A stretch of DNA of 64,000 nt from Cladorrhinum sp. PSN259 (GCA_033725935.1 MU867079.1:498849-562848), one strand, 5' to 3'; counted from the first letter of the stretch, positions 45,560 through 56,855 are shown. Program-made: numbers and translations. Notes: generated by a model not told the origin, from the letters alone.

Positions 45560-45908
45560 AGGCTTAGGCAAATTATAATGTTTCTTTTCCCAATGTACCT
45601 ATTATACCATTGTTCGCGTTACGCATCTAGCGTGTTTTCCGTGTCTATGGGGGGGGGGGGGGGGGGGGGGGGGGGGAAAAAAAATAAAAAAAAAAAAAAA
45701 AATATAAAAATAAAAAAAAAAAAATAAAAAAATAAAAAAAAATAAAGCNNNNNNNNNNGCCCCCCCCCCCCCCCCCCCCCCCCCCCCCCATAGATGCTAG
45801 CTCTAATCGTAAATGATTACTTTAATCCTTATTCCGTTACGCTGAAGAAAAAATAAAAGGATCGGTTCCCAAACTCCAGGTTCGATGAGATGTTTCCTAA
45901 AACCATCC
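45560..45908. other. Convergent intergenic region with second scaffold gap
   Basis: 349 bp between the 3' ends of the WDR48-like gene and the SAM-carrier gene. Most of it is the gap region described next. No gene is seen. Confidence 0.6.
45649..45789. other. Scaffold gap (10 N) flanked by poly-G, A-rich and poly-C runs
   Basis: A G run at 45649-45676 passes into an A-rich tract (about 45677-45746), ten Ns at 45749-45758, and a C run at 45760-45789. The outer flanks mirror each other: 'TCTATG' before the G run and 'CATAGA' after the C run. This repeats the layout of the gap near 11.9 kb. It most likely marks read ends of poor quality, possibly at a hairpin. Confidence 0.85.
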
Positions 45909-46826
45909 TCATATCACCCGGTCCTCTCCCTTAGCAATCGTCCTCCGCGTCTCCAGTGCATTAACAGCCCACTGATAACTCCCCAAAAATATCGCACCCC
46001 CAATGCTAATCCACATCACCCTGGGCCCAATACCAGCAAAGAACGGCCTGATCCCGTGCTCCTTCAATATTCCCTTTAGTATGCTCCCCATCCCTTCCTT
46101 TTGCGTACTGAGCATCACCCTAGTCTTTAGCACATCCAGCGGCGTAGTCACCGCCGCGGCAATCCCGCCCGCCATACTCCCGTAGAGCGCTGACTCTGGC
46201 GCGCTCACTTCTCTTGACGATGGTCCGGCCGTTACGCTGGAATCACCAAACAGTCCCCTCCCCGTCCTTGTCCTCCTTTCCCTGCCCCACTTCTTGAGAC
46301 CTTCCCACATCGGGAACTGGAGAACAGTAAACGGCACTTCCCGCATCACGGTGATGCCCCAACCGCGATACAACTCCCTCCAGACCCCGAAGATGCCGAC
46401 CGTGCTGCGTTGTCTCAGGATGGCGAGTAAGCTGTTGAGCGACGAGCCGCCGAACTGGCCGGCCTGCGCGCGCTGCTTTACCACCTCGGTGGGCACGCGG
46501 ATGGCGCACGCCGCTATCTCGCCCAGAGAGGCGGCTACCATGTGGGTTTGTGGTTGTGAGAGTTGGGTTGTTGTTGATGTTGACAGGAATGATTTTGAGG
46601 CTTCGTAGGTTGAGAAGAAGAAGGCGGCGCCGGGTGCGGAACCGACTACCGCCGAGCCTACACCTCTATAAATACCGCGGAAGCCGCCCGAGGCGAAAAA
46701 GCCGGCTGAGGATTGGAGGCGGGTTTTTAGTGTGTCGAGGGGGAATAGCGAGAGGTCGACTGTTGTGCCTGCTAGGGCGCCTGCTAGCAGGGCTGAGTTG
46801 AAGCTTGGGGGTGGTGGTTGGGACAT
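45909..46826 (-). CDS. pet8: Mitochondrial S-adenosylmethionine carrier (Pet8 / SLC25A26 family)
   Basis: A single exon encodes 305 aa, typical for a mitochondrial carrier. It imports SAM into the matrix in exchange for S-adenosylhomocysteine, feeding methylation, biotin and lipoate synthesis. The first repeat has 'FPLDTLKTRLQS' with 'GIYRGVGSAVVGSAPGAAFF'; the second has 'RVPTEVVKQRAQAG'; the third has 'TPLDVLKTRVML' and 'PRVMWISIGGAIFLGSYQWA'. The GSAPGAA segment and RVPTEVVKQR are characteristic of Pet8 orthologues. It is divergent from the TilS-like gene, 455 bp apart. Confidence 0.93.
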   Translation of the reverse strand: MSQPPPPSFNSALLAGALAGTTVDLSLFPLDTLKTRLQSSAGFFASGGFRGIYRGVGSAVVGSAPGAAFFFSTYEASKSFLSTSTTTQLSQPQTHMVAASLGEIAACAIRVPTEVVKQRAQAGQFGGSSLNSLLAILRQRSTVGIFGVWRELYRGWGITVMREVPFTVLQFPMWEGLKKWGRERRTRTGRGLFGDSSVTAGPSSREVSAPESALYGSMAGGIAAAVTTPLDVLKTRVMLSTQKEGMGSILKGILKEHGIRPFFAGIGPRVMWISIGGAIFLGSYQWAVNALETRRTIAKGEDRVI

Positions 46827-47281
46827 TGTGTGTGTGGTGTATATCGCGGGGAGCTACTGAGTGAGGTTGAGGTGAGGGGTTGAAGAAGGGTGTTGTCCGG
46901 GTGAGTTTTGCGCAATTGGAGTTGGATTATGGACGCGGGGTTATTTGTCTGGGTTTATATGGAGGAGTTGGTCTCTCGGGGCCGGGAATAGCTGCAGCGG
47001 AGACAGTGCAGCTCCGGGTTGTCGTCGCAAAGTCGCAAATGCAATTGCGATTTTTTTGATATCAACTTGCCGTGCCGCTGTTTCCCGCTGTAAGCTCCGG
47101 TTACCGGGAGGCAGTTTGAGTACAAAAAGATCCCTGCTGTTGAGGTCATGGCACCCACTGGGCAGCAGCAGGGATCTTAATTTGCGACCACCACCTGCAA
47201 CAACTTCCCGTCAACATACTTTTTTTTCGACTACTTACACAGATCTTCTTGACTGTTTTCTGGTTGAACCATTGACATGGA
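46827..47281. promoter_or_regulatory. Divergent promoter region, SAM carrier / TilS-like gene
   Basis: 455 bp between outward-pointing starts of two genes whose products are both predicted to act in mitochondria. No recognised operator is visible. Confidence 0.6.
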
Positions 47282-49495
47282 ATGGGACTCGTCAAAACGA
47301 TATCGCCCGCTGTGCACAACATTGCGAGGGCCATCACTCCCAGCGAGTTCCTCGATGCCGTCGTCGCAACATGTCCTCGACGATATCCCCGTTCGAGGGG
47401 TGGTCACAAACCCATTGGTACGTTGTTTATTATTGCCATAGATGGCGATTTGCTGACTGAGTAAATAGCACTCGCAATAAGTGGCGGGGTCGATTCAATG
47501 GCTCTGGCTTGGCTGTGCTCCCAAGTTAAAAAGGAAATCAGATTCGTTAGAGTTGTGGACCACCACGTCAAGTGGTTTGTTGGCATTGTCATCGACCATC
47601 GCATGCGTGAGGGCAGTGATATCGAAGCTCGCAACGTTCTCGAAGAGCTGCGCAGGCTAGGCATCAAGAGCCAATCTGCGGCCATCAAGTGGCCTAAGGA
47701 GGTGATGAACCCCAATGATCTTCCCAACGTCGAGACATGGGCTCGTCACTACAGATATCGCCGAATCGCAAAGTTTTGCCATACCCTGGACTGCATCAGC
47801 CTGTTCACAGCTCATCATGAGGATGATCAGTACGAGACGGTCTTGATGAGGCTCATTTCAGGGCACGGATACCGCGGTCTGAGAGGAATGCGTCCAGCTA
47901 CCGACATCCCAGAGTGCTACGACATGCATGGTATCTATCAGAGTGGCATGGTCGATGATCAGCTATCTCAACATCCTGCTTATAATCTGGGACTTACGAG
48001 AACTGAGAGGAAAACAATTTATCGCGAGATGCATGACGATATGGATCCCGCTGACCTGATTGAAGCAACGACCGATATTACTGGTCCTTATTTTGATAGT
48101 TATGACTGGATAGCTGGCGCAAACAAGCCGGCACCTCCGTTAGGACACATGGATATTGAGGACGGCGGCATGATGATTTATCGTCCAATGCTACAGTTCA
48201 GCAAAGAAAGGATGATTGCAACATGCGTCCAGAACGGAGTCAAATGGTTCGAAGACAAAACCAACAAGGATCAGACGCTAACCATGAGGAATGCCGTCCG
48301 CCACATTTACCACAATCACAAACTTCCGGTGGCTCTGCAGAAGCCTGCTATCCTAAGACTTTCTGAGCAGTGTCGGGCCAAAGTAGCCAGGGAAGAGGCA
48401 GAGGCAGACAGGTTTCTTAAAATTGTGCGGATCGACGGGTTCGAGCCCAACGTTGGAACCATGGTCGTTGATTTGCCACCATTCAGCCTTCCACGAGCCT
48501 CAAGATTGTCACGCCGATCGCCTGCAGCTCGAGAACGCCGGCTCAGTCATTATCGGTTAATCGCCGCTCTTGTGGTCCGCAGACTCATCTCAATGACCAC
48601 GCCAGAGCGGGAGCTGCCTCAAGTAGCCCAGCTGGAGTATCTGATATCAATGTTGTTCCCGTCACTGGCACAAACCCCGGCGGAGCCCAAGGCATATGTT
48701 ATCTGCGGTGTGCACTTTATCCCACTGGTAGGAAAGAGCAAGAGAGCCAGATGGTTACTTACCAGAGCGCCCTATGTGTCCAACGTGCAGCGCCCTACTG
48801 CCCTCTTTAGGAGGGCTCATTTCAGCGTGCGGGTGAATCGACCCCCGGACCAGTGGAAAACCGAAGGGTGGACACGCGAGTTGAAACTTTATGATGGTCG
48901 GTATTGGGCTCGACTTTTTCATCGGCTACCCTGCGATATCAAGCTTGCGCCATTCGAGAAGGAGCATCAGAAGCCGTTTAAGGATGCGCTAGCGGACGAA
49001 AAGACAAAGAAAGATCTTGCGGCAATGTTGAAGCGGTATGCGCCAGGAAAGATACGATACACTTTGCCTGCCATATATGCAACCCAGAATATAACGAGAT
49101 TGCTGTCACACAATGAATGGTGGCCTCCTTTGGAAGAGAAGGAGGGTGAAACGAAAGCCGAAAGGAAAACGAGAGAGTATGCACTGCATGCCGATTTTGA
49201 GGATAAGATGCGAGAAACTGAAAACTTGCATCTTTTGGCGCTCCCGACGCTGGGAATTCAAGTGGCCGGACTAGAGAACTGGTTGAGGTGGGAGGTGCGA
49301 TATCGAAAGGTCGATGGGGATATCTTGCGGCTAAGCAGACGCGCTGGTGACAGACCATTTCGCCGCAGGCTAAGAAACCGGATGATGATTTCTCGCGCAA
49401 GGAAGTGGGTAAACAAGCGAAGATTGGAGAGGTCTGCACAGTTGAGGAGGCTCAAGGAGGCTCAGGAGGTTGCATCGGTTGTTGTCACCAGTTGA
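47282..49495 (+). CDS. tRNA(Ile)-lysidine synthetase-like PP-loop ATPase (TilS family)
   Basis: Exons 47282-47417 and 47469-49495, with a 51-nt phase-1 intron, encode 720 aa. TilS converts C34 of tRNA-Ile(CAU) to lysidine so that it reads AUA; in fungi the target would be the mitochondrial tRNA. The PP-loop 'ALAISGGVDSMALAW' spans the splice (SGGVDS at residues 50-55). 'IDHRMREGSDIEA' and 'FTAHHEDDQYETVLMRLISG' are the conserved blocks contacting ATP and tRNA, followed by 'GYRGLRGM' and 'RPMLQFSKERM'. The C-terminal half is long and basic. The N-terminus 'MGLVKTISPAVHNIARAI' with several basic residues is compatible with mitochondrial import. Bacterial TilS is about 430 aa, so this protein has a large fungal extension. 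Confidence 0.88.
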
Positions 49496-49627
49496 GTTGA
49501 GGGATGAGGTGAGGTGGGGGCAGCCAGTCGGGTAGTTTCCTGTCCCACGTGTTGTGTCTAGTATAGTCCGCATGTCGATCCCATCTCGCAGCATTCATTA
49601 TCCATCCACATTTGGGAGTATAAACTA

Positions 49628-51209
49628 ATGGATGTCTCTAAACGCCCTCCCGCGCGCGTCCGCGTCTCTCTTTACTTTTGCGCCACTGGGCTTGCTGCAT
49701 CACTTATATTCGCAATGTTTCTGAATGGCTTAAACGCCATACTGCATTATGGTACCTCTGCCTTCCTAGCTTTTGCCGGCCTGGTGTCAACGCAAGACAC
49801 GTCACTCAACATTGATCTCGGATGGTACCCCCCAAAGCAAACACAAATCAACAATCTCACCACGGTAATGGAAGGTGAAGGCATCTACGGCTGGCTCTTC
49901 AATTCATCAGACACGCCGGATGAGATATATGGCACTTACAACTGGTGCAACATGCCGCACGTCCGAAAGCAGGAATATCGCATTCCGTCTGCGAATTATG
50001 AACTCGTCTACGTTGAAGTAGTCTGTCTTCCATCTCGTCCTAAATCTAGGTCCATCGCTCACCGTTTGGCAGATCCAAAGGCACCACAAGCGGACCCCAT
50101 ACTCTTCCAACGCCTTTCCCGTTGAACCAACACCCTGGGAATGTTCCAACACAGGCCTCTTCTACCACTCACAACCCCTCGCATACAATTCTACTTTTTC
50201 CACCATTCCATCCTACTGGAAGATAACACCCTCCATCTTTAACCCACTGCCCATCACCAAACTAACTGGTTCCTGCCTCTTTCCACAAATCACTCTCGGT
50301 GGTCTCTCCGACTCCCATCTTCACGGTGTAGATCTCTACTCAGTCTACTCCTCCCTTCTTCCACTTTCCTCGTCCTCAGTACAATTCCGCGTCACCACCA
50401 ACTCAATAACAACGCAGATCGCCTCTGCTTTACTATCATCATTCCCGTTCATATCAGCCCCATACCCGCTTGTTGTCCAACCACCGGCCCTAGACTCCCT
50501 CGAACCCAAGTACTCCTGCCCTTTATCTTCCAATCTGTTCTCATCAATCCAATCCAACGCCCACTGGAAGAAACATCTAACTCTCGCAAAACCACTTTAC
50601 GATAAATTGGACGGTATATCAGGTGTTGCAGCAGGTGATGAAGGGTTCCACGTTAGTATGGACCACTACTACGATAATTTATCCGCCAAACAATGTCATT
50701 CTCGCGGATTACCCTGTTCTGTTGGTGACAAGAATAAGTGTATATCGCATAAAGATGCAGAGACGGTATATAGAATAGGACAGTGGGAGTATGATTACAT
50801 ATATAGGAGTTCAGGGCCGGAGACGTTAAAAGCTAGTTTGGGAAGTATGGGTGTTTGGATTGCCGAGTTGGCTGAGAATATCAGGGATGTTGTCGATGGG
50901 AATGACGGAAATGGAATAAAGTATAGGCATAACGTTGCGCATGATGGGAGTATGAGTAGGGTGTTGTCGATACTGCAGGTTGACGAGATGGTGTGGCCTG
51001 GTATGGGATCGGAAATAGTGTTTGAGTTGTGGAGGGAAAATGAAAAGGGCAAGTATGCTGTGAGGGTGTTATGGGGGGGTAAGGTGTTGAGGAGCAGCAA
51101 TCCCAGTTTGGGAGAGATGGATATGATTGATGTTGATGTGGTGTTGGGATATTTCGATGGGTTGGTTGGAAAGGGTGCAGAGAAAGTGAGGGGGTTGTGT
51201 GGGTTGTGA
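49628..51209 (+). CDS. Histidine acid phosphatase, membrane-anchored, intact active site
   Basis: Exons 49628-50020 and 50073-51209, with a 52-nt phase-0 intron, encode 509 aa. An N-terminal hydrophobic segment (about residues 12-38) is a signal anchor. 'NWCNMPHVRKQEY' precedes the catalytic motif RHHKRTP (134-140), with His135 as phosphate acceptor; the motif is completed only by splicing. The proton-donor pair His421-Asp422 is in 'HNVAHDGS'. 'GSCLFPQITLGGLSDSHLHG' is the usual family block. It probably hydrolyses phosphomonoesters at the cell surface or in the secretory path. The donor is GTCTGT, weaker than the others here. The gene starts 132 bp after the TilS-like stop, on the same strand. 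Confidence 0.87.
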
Positions 51210-52218
51210 ATCGTTGTACACTTATTTATTGTCAACCTGGTAAAAGAGGAACAAGTCCTCGTGGTGGTTTAAGTGCTGGAGCTTCAAGTGGGGCTGCAGA
51301 GAGCACCAACCTGAAGCAATGGTGAAGGGGGGGTACATAGCTGCAGGAGCTCTTAGCTTATCAGATGAAGCACCCACTTGTATACACCAAGCTCCTTCCA
51401 CAAGTACATCACGTACCTTCCTGGCGTCATTGCATCGGTAAACTCAATGAGTGACTGCTGCCAGTTGGCAGAACTCTTCTTGTCATCTTTGCAGTCTTTG
51501 GTTCCACCTGCTCTTCTCTCACAGTTGACGGATAATCTGGTGCCTTCCACGATTTTACTGTGTTCAGACGAATCATGGAATCGGAAGGTTCAGCAAGAGA
51601 CCCGCACCTCAATGGCGGAGTGATACCTAAATTGAGCTATTGGAATTGGCATCATGCCCTCTCATCCCATGGCAGCAGCGGAGACTGCTTGCCCTTTCCC
51701 ATTCATCCCATCGAGGGTCTCATTGTGTATTCCCTAACAACCACAATAACTTGACCTCTTTTGCTCCCAGCCTCCAACTTCTCTCCTAGAAACCACGCTC
51801 GAAAATATTGCTATTTCTTTTCAGCATCGACAGCAGGGTAAAGTTTATTCACACCGTCGAAAACCGAGCAGTGTTATCGCGACGGCCGCCCAACCCCATA
51901 CCCATCGACCAGTCGAGCAATTGACAATGGGCCTCATGTTCATGATCCATCTCAACTCGTTGCGGTCTATCTAAAACTCCCAGCTCTCTCTTCTGGCGGC
52001 TCCAAAACTGTTTTTTGATGAAACACAAGAGCCAACACACTTGAGACCGATCGCTCGTTTTTGTTCTTTCTTCTTTCTGCCCCGTCACCCCCAGCATCAC
52101 GACCACGACCATAACCACCACAACAGCCATACTCATCCAAGTTCACGAAAGCCGCTTTTCTCGACTTTACCTACCCATACCCAGATTCCCACATCAGCCT
52201 GGTGCTGCACAATTCGCT
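51210..52218. other. Intergenic region
   Basis: About 1 kb between two rightward genes. Frames at 51353-51754 have no domain. The last 200 bp before the next start is rich in CAC and CCA, like a long 5' leader. No RNA gene is seen. Confidence 0.5.
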
Positions 52219-54946
52219 ATGGGCCCAATTCGCAACATCAACCATCCCACCAACGGCGACTGTGATTCACCTGCTACGATCTCAGTCATGACCTCTGGGG
52301 TCCCGTACCCTCAGAGCCGTCGTCGCAAACGCCATGCATGCGTCTCATCCAGTGACCATCCTTCCAGTCCATCAGATTCAGGGTACGCTTCAGGGTACAT
52401 CTCGACCCCGGAGAACCCAGAGGCGGCCATCGACATCACAAACAGGCCATCACCCAGAAGTCCTACACCAGCGACTCGGCAACCGACACTCATACAAGAT
52501 GGCCATCCCACCGTCGCCGGTCTGGAGATGAACCTCGATGGCAACCACTCTGAATCTGATGATCCACTCCAGCAGGGTATCGATGATGTCTTCAAAGGAC
52601 CGTCACCGCCATATCCAGCTGCACGTCGCCATCCCTCAGGTAAAATTGTAACGAGCAAGAAGCGATCAGTTACTTTGCCACAATACTCGCGCCCTCGTCT
52701 CCGTCCTGTTTTGCACGGCTCCGGCTCGTCCGACTTACGCAATCGAAAACAGTATCACGACCTTGAGACGGGCCACCCGCGGGTAGCCTCATTTCGCCAA
52801 CCAGATCGCTTTGTGCCCGCGAGGGCAGACGAGACGAACAATGCTACTGAGATATTCAGAACTGGGAGATCACCGAACGAGATGACCACGGCAGAGAAGT
52901 TGCTTCGTCACAATAGAGCCACCGAGGATGCATTCTGCTACCGCCGACGGGTTATCACTCCAATGGCCTCTGATTACCGCCCTACTTCTTTCAACGAAGC
53001 CTTAGCTGCAAACAGTTGGATCAGAGGTAAGCCCGGTTATAGGGTGTCGATTTATAGTTCAGATACTAACCTCTTCTTCAACAGCTGGGCGTGTCCTTGG
53101 GCCTGTTGACCAAAATACCGACCTGTATGGTGCTGATAGACAGGTCAGCTTCGGTGCTGTCTGGGGTGTCGGTGGTGTTGCGCCAGGAGGAACAGCCATT
53201 AACAACGGTCGTGGCCAACTTGTAAGGAGCGGCACCAACGCCCGGCTCTTTCGAACCACCTTTCCTCCCGACAAGCCCAAAGCCGACGAAGAGAGAACGA
53301 AACACGGTGCTCGCCTGGCCGCGGCTTTAGGCATTGACCGAACCCGCAGAGTCCTCAAAACCACGTTTACCGCTCCTGAGCAGCGTCCCACAAAGACTCC
53401 TCTCATTGCTCGCACCGAATGGAATGGCACCGAGTGGATAAAGGACGGTCCGCTCGCGAAATCCAGCCGGGCTCACGATCTACGCCAACTGCCGACTGCC
53501 CCTTTCAAGGTCTTGGATGCGCCCAATCTCAGGGACGACTTTTATTGTTCGATTCTAGCCTATTCGGCAGCCACAAATACGTTGGCCGTTGGACTTGGCA
53601 ATCTTTTATACTCGTGGTCCGAGACCCATGGGGTGCGTTTGCTCAACCGCGGCCTTGCTTCATCTTCAGACCGCGGCGAATCCCACATCACCAGCGTCGC
53701 TTTTTCATCGGACGAAGGGGGAAAATCTATCTTGGCATATGCTAGATCCGATAAAACCCTGGGGCTGATGTCGATGCACGACGCTGCAGCTGAGCCACCT
53801 TCCTCTGGCCCTTCGTCTTCCGCAATCCCTCGCATGAGTTTGCCCCAGCCTGCTACTGTCTCCTGCCTGGCCTGGAAACCTACAACAACTGAGCGGCCCT
53901 CCCGTAACCCTTACAACTCAGGGCAGTCCGTGCAGACGGAACAGCTTCTTGTTGGCAACGAGTTGGGCAGTCTCATTCTTTACTCGGTAGAGTGGCCGGG
54001 GCGATGGGAGGTTGAGAGAGACACCTGGCCCGGCTGTTTTACGGTGTTGGCCATCATCACGGTGCACACGCAACAGATCTGCGGCCTGGCTTGGTCGGTT
54101 AGTGGAGAGTATTTTGCCAGTGGGGGGAACGATAATCTTTGCCATCTCTTCGAGCTCTCCGAGGTTATCAAGGCCAGCAAGCATTTGGGCAATATCACTG
54201 AAACAGATCACGAGCGGCCAGCATTTCGAGGCATTAAGGGTCCTTGGGCACCAACGGGTGGGCATGGGGAGGATCCCGGAGACAGATCCTCCAGACCTAG
54301 GCCCAAACCTCTTTCAGTTGGGATTGAAAAGTATCGGTGGGTTCACGGAGCCGCCGTCAAGGCTATTGCGTTTTGTCCCTGGCAAGAGGGCCTTGTGGCA
54401 ACTGGTGGAGGATCCAACGACAAGTGCATTCACTTTTATCATACAACATCTGGCGCCCCTCTTGCTACCATCTCGGTATCGGCCCAGGTGACGAGTCTGA
54501 TCTGGTCAGCCTCCCGCCGCGAGATTGCTGCCACGTTTGGGTACGCTCAGCCGGAGCATCCGGTTCGCATCGCCGTCTTTGCGTGGCCAGGTTGTCGACA
54601 GGTAGCAGCGATCCCCTGGGCCGGCGAACATCGAGCTCTTTATGCAATTCCCTACCCCAGCCGATCCCAGGAGAGCCGCGGCACTTTGGGATCTCACGGT
54701 GAGGTTGGGATTCGCAAGCCTCCCAGTCGCCTCTACAGCCGTGGCAGCCGTGGCAGCCGTGACAGCAAGAGCCGCGCATCGATGGAGGGTTGCATTGTGG
54801 TTGCCTCAAGCGATAAGAGCGTCAAATTCCATGAGATTTGGCCGGCAGACAGTAAAGTTAAGGCTGGGAAGGCTGGAATACTCGGAGGAAGCGACATTTT
54901 GGAAAGTTTGGAAGGGATCGACAGGGATGAAGCTGTCATTCGTTAA
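52219..54946 (+). CDS. ama1: Meiosis-type APC/C activator, Ama1-like (Cdc20/Fizzy family)
   Basis: Exons 52219-53026 and 53085-54946, with a TACTAAC branch site in the 58-nt intron, encode 889 aa. Ama1 proteins activate the anaphase-promoting complex during meiosis. The N-terminal 180 residues are disordered. A C-box-like 'DRFVPAR' in 'FRQPDRFVPARADETNN' would bind the APC/C, and the protein ends in Ile-Arg, the IR tail used by Cdc20-family activators. Between them are WD40 repeats of the Fizzy type: 'DDFYCSILAYSAATNTLAVG', 'SGGNDNLCHLFE', 'ATGGGSNDKCIHFYHTTSG'. Large insertions between blades and the divergent C-box separate it from Cdc20 and Cdh1, which are strongly conserved. The orthology to Ama1 is inferred from these features. 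Confidence 0.85.
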
Positions 54947-55516
54947 GGGTGCCGTCAGATTGACAAACGCAGAAACGGAAGAAAAATTAGGGGAAGATGA
55001 TGGCGACGATACCCTCCCAGATTGTTGGAGCTAGGATGCATTGGGAATTTTTTTGGTTTGTCTGGAGAATATCATCAGAGTCTATACACGGCTAGGTAGG
55101 CAGGAGAGAGACAAACGCTAAGGATAAGGAAAAAAAGGGGCTGGTTACCTTTGTCTATATGGAAGGTTTGGAGGAGGACGGATGAATAAAAAGAAAACGA
55201 GGGGGGCGGGCATTGAGGATATTGCATGGAGAGGGACGAGAAAATGAATGACGAGGATACAGATAGTCGATCAGAATCCACACAACAGCCGTTGTCTTTT
55301 TAACTAGAAAAACAAACCGCATTTTTTCACCTTTTTTTTTGTGCTTGGGAAGTATAAGAAGCGTGCATTTCTCTTTTTGCATGTATTCTATTTGCAGCGA
55401 AGGATTTTTGCAAGGTTTCATTAAATAGTTGCACGTATGAATCAAGCCTGGAAAAAAGAACGATGAAGAAATAAAATAAAAAAATAAAATAAAATAAAAA
55501 AAAGACAAAAGTAGAA
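54947..55516. other. Intergenic: 3' flank of the Ama1-like gene
   Basis: 570 bp without a gene. The right part is A-rich, with repeated AAATAA units at about 55465-55502, next to the tRNA 3' end. On the minus strand this gives a T-rich tract (complement of 55488-55502) just after the tRNA, which can act as the RNA polymerase III terminator. Confidence 0.6.
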
Positions 55517-55614
55517 TGCCCAATAACAGGATTGAACTGTTGACCTTCGCATTACTAGATATGATCTTTTGGACGATATTAGTACGACGCTCTAACCAGC
55601 TGAGCTAATCGGGC
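55517..55614 (-). tRNA. tRNA-Ile (anticodon AAT) with 24-nt intron
   Basis: Read on the minus strand, the acceptor stem pairs GCCCGAT with ATTGGGC, with A as discriminator base. The D-arm TAGCTCAGCTGGTTAGAG carries the A box and the T-arm AACAG/TTCAATC/CTGTT the B box. The anticodon stem is TCGTA/TGCGA and the loop CTAATAA has anticodon AAT. A 24-nt intron sits one base 3' of the anticodon, the canonical eukaryotic position. The mature length is 74 nt before CCA. A T-rich tract follows downstream. A34 would be deaminated to inosine, so it reads AUU, AUC and AUA. Confidence 0.95.
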
Positions 55615-55895
55615 TTTTGCGTGATTTGTTGGATATGATTATCGGGAGGACGGGTCATGCGGGCGAGTGCGAGCAGTTTATGGATGTGCAGGTTGGAGAC
55701 GGTCTGGAGAACAAATCGGTATCAAGGCATGATGATAATGAGAATGTGAAAGATGAAAGAAAAGTGTATATAAAATTTCCGCCAAACAAGAAAATAAAAG
55801 CCGCCAGAAGAACGAACTATCATATTCCATAATCCATTATTTCCCGCGTCTTTGACTCCCTTTATAAAAAACATCCCTTAATCAACGCCCGTAAA

Positions 55896-55947
<52 letters not shown>

Positions 55948-55959
55948 GCTTTAAAACCC
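55615..55959. other. Intergenic region with CT microsatellite
   Basis: 345 bp between the tRNA 5' end and the 3' end of the SNARE gene. It holds the tRNA upstream region and the CT repeat at 55901-55945. No gene is seen. Confidence 0.5.
55901..55945. repeat. (CT) microsatellite, 45 nt
   Basis: A pure CT run of 45 nt, beginning 15 bp past the SNARE stop codon. It would be transcribed as an AG-repeat in that gene's 3' UTR. Confidence 0.95.
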
Positions 55960-56855
55960 TTATTTGATAATAACAATCAACAAGACCAAAATGATGATGA
56001 GAATAACAATGATAGTCATGTGTCTCGTGTTCTCCCCTCCATCTTGTCTCGATGCGATCCTGCCTACTTGGCGCCGTGCTCTCTGGAGAGCGCTGGCTTG
56101 ACGGTCTGCTACGCGCTCGGATTCGTCGAGCATGAGGACTTGTTCGTCTAGTTCGTCTCCTATTTGCATTGAGAGCTCCCGTTGGCGGGATATTGAAGAG
56201 GATAGTGTATCCAGCTGGGCATCTTGTTCGTCTAGGATGCGCTGGTGGTAGACGTGGATTTGGGTGTTTGTTAGCTCGGAGGCCTGGTCGCGGTATCCGG
56301 CTGTGTCGTCATCTTGAGGTGGGTTGTCGGTGTAAGGTTGATTAAAGAGGTTTGAACGTTGGGCTTCGAGGTCGGCATCGTTGTCTGGGGAGGAGAAGCG
56401 AACGGATTTGGTTAGAGGGTTGGAGGGCTTGGATTGCGCATGGGCGAAGTCGGCTGCGAGGGAGGGGTCGTTTGGTTTTGTTATGGTTGATGAGGAAGCG
56501 GGATTTGAGGAAGAGGAGGACTGGAATTGGGACAGAAGATCGGATTGTTGTTTGCGGAGGGTTGTTAGTGTTGAGGAGAGGGTTGCTGCTTTTCTGGATC
56601 GGAGATAAGTGTTAGATGGGGTGGGAAGTCAGAGGAGAGGATTTGAGGGGCAACATGCGTTTGGTCGCCGGCTTCTTCTTGCCGCTTGACTTCCTTCTCG
56701 AGAGCGTCGAGTCCTTCCTGGAACTGATCTAGAGATCTAGAAATGTGCCCATCTTGAGAGTCGCTTGTGAGGTTGAGTGTCTTTGCTCGCTGGCGCTCGA
56801 GGAGGGAGAGTTTGATGTGGTCGGCGAGGAGGAGGAGGGCGTTTGGGTTGGACAT
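55960..56855 (-). CDS. syn8: Qc-type SNARE, Syn8 / syntaxin-8-like
   Basis: Exons 56659-56855 and 55960-56593 encode 276 aa. Syn8-type SNAREs mediate fusion at endosomes and the vacuole. The N-terminus 'LLLLADHIKLSLLERQRAKT' and 'SRSLDQFQEGLDALEKE' form the Habc-like part. The SNARE helix has 'RILDEQDAQLDTLSSSISRQ' and 'QIGDELDEQVLMLDE', with a central glutamine layer. A C-terminal tail anchor 'MTIIVILIIILVLLIVIIK' ends the protein. The 65-nt intron appears to use a GC donor (AAAC|GCATGT): it is the only donor that matches the phase-2 acceptor CGATCCAG, and a CTAAC branch site lies 20 nt before that acceptor. It is divergent from the DUF3716 gene. Confidence 0.87.
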
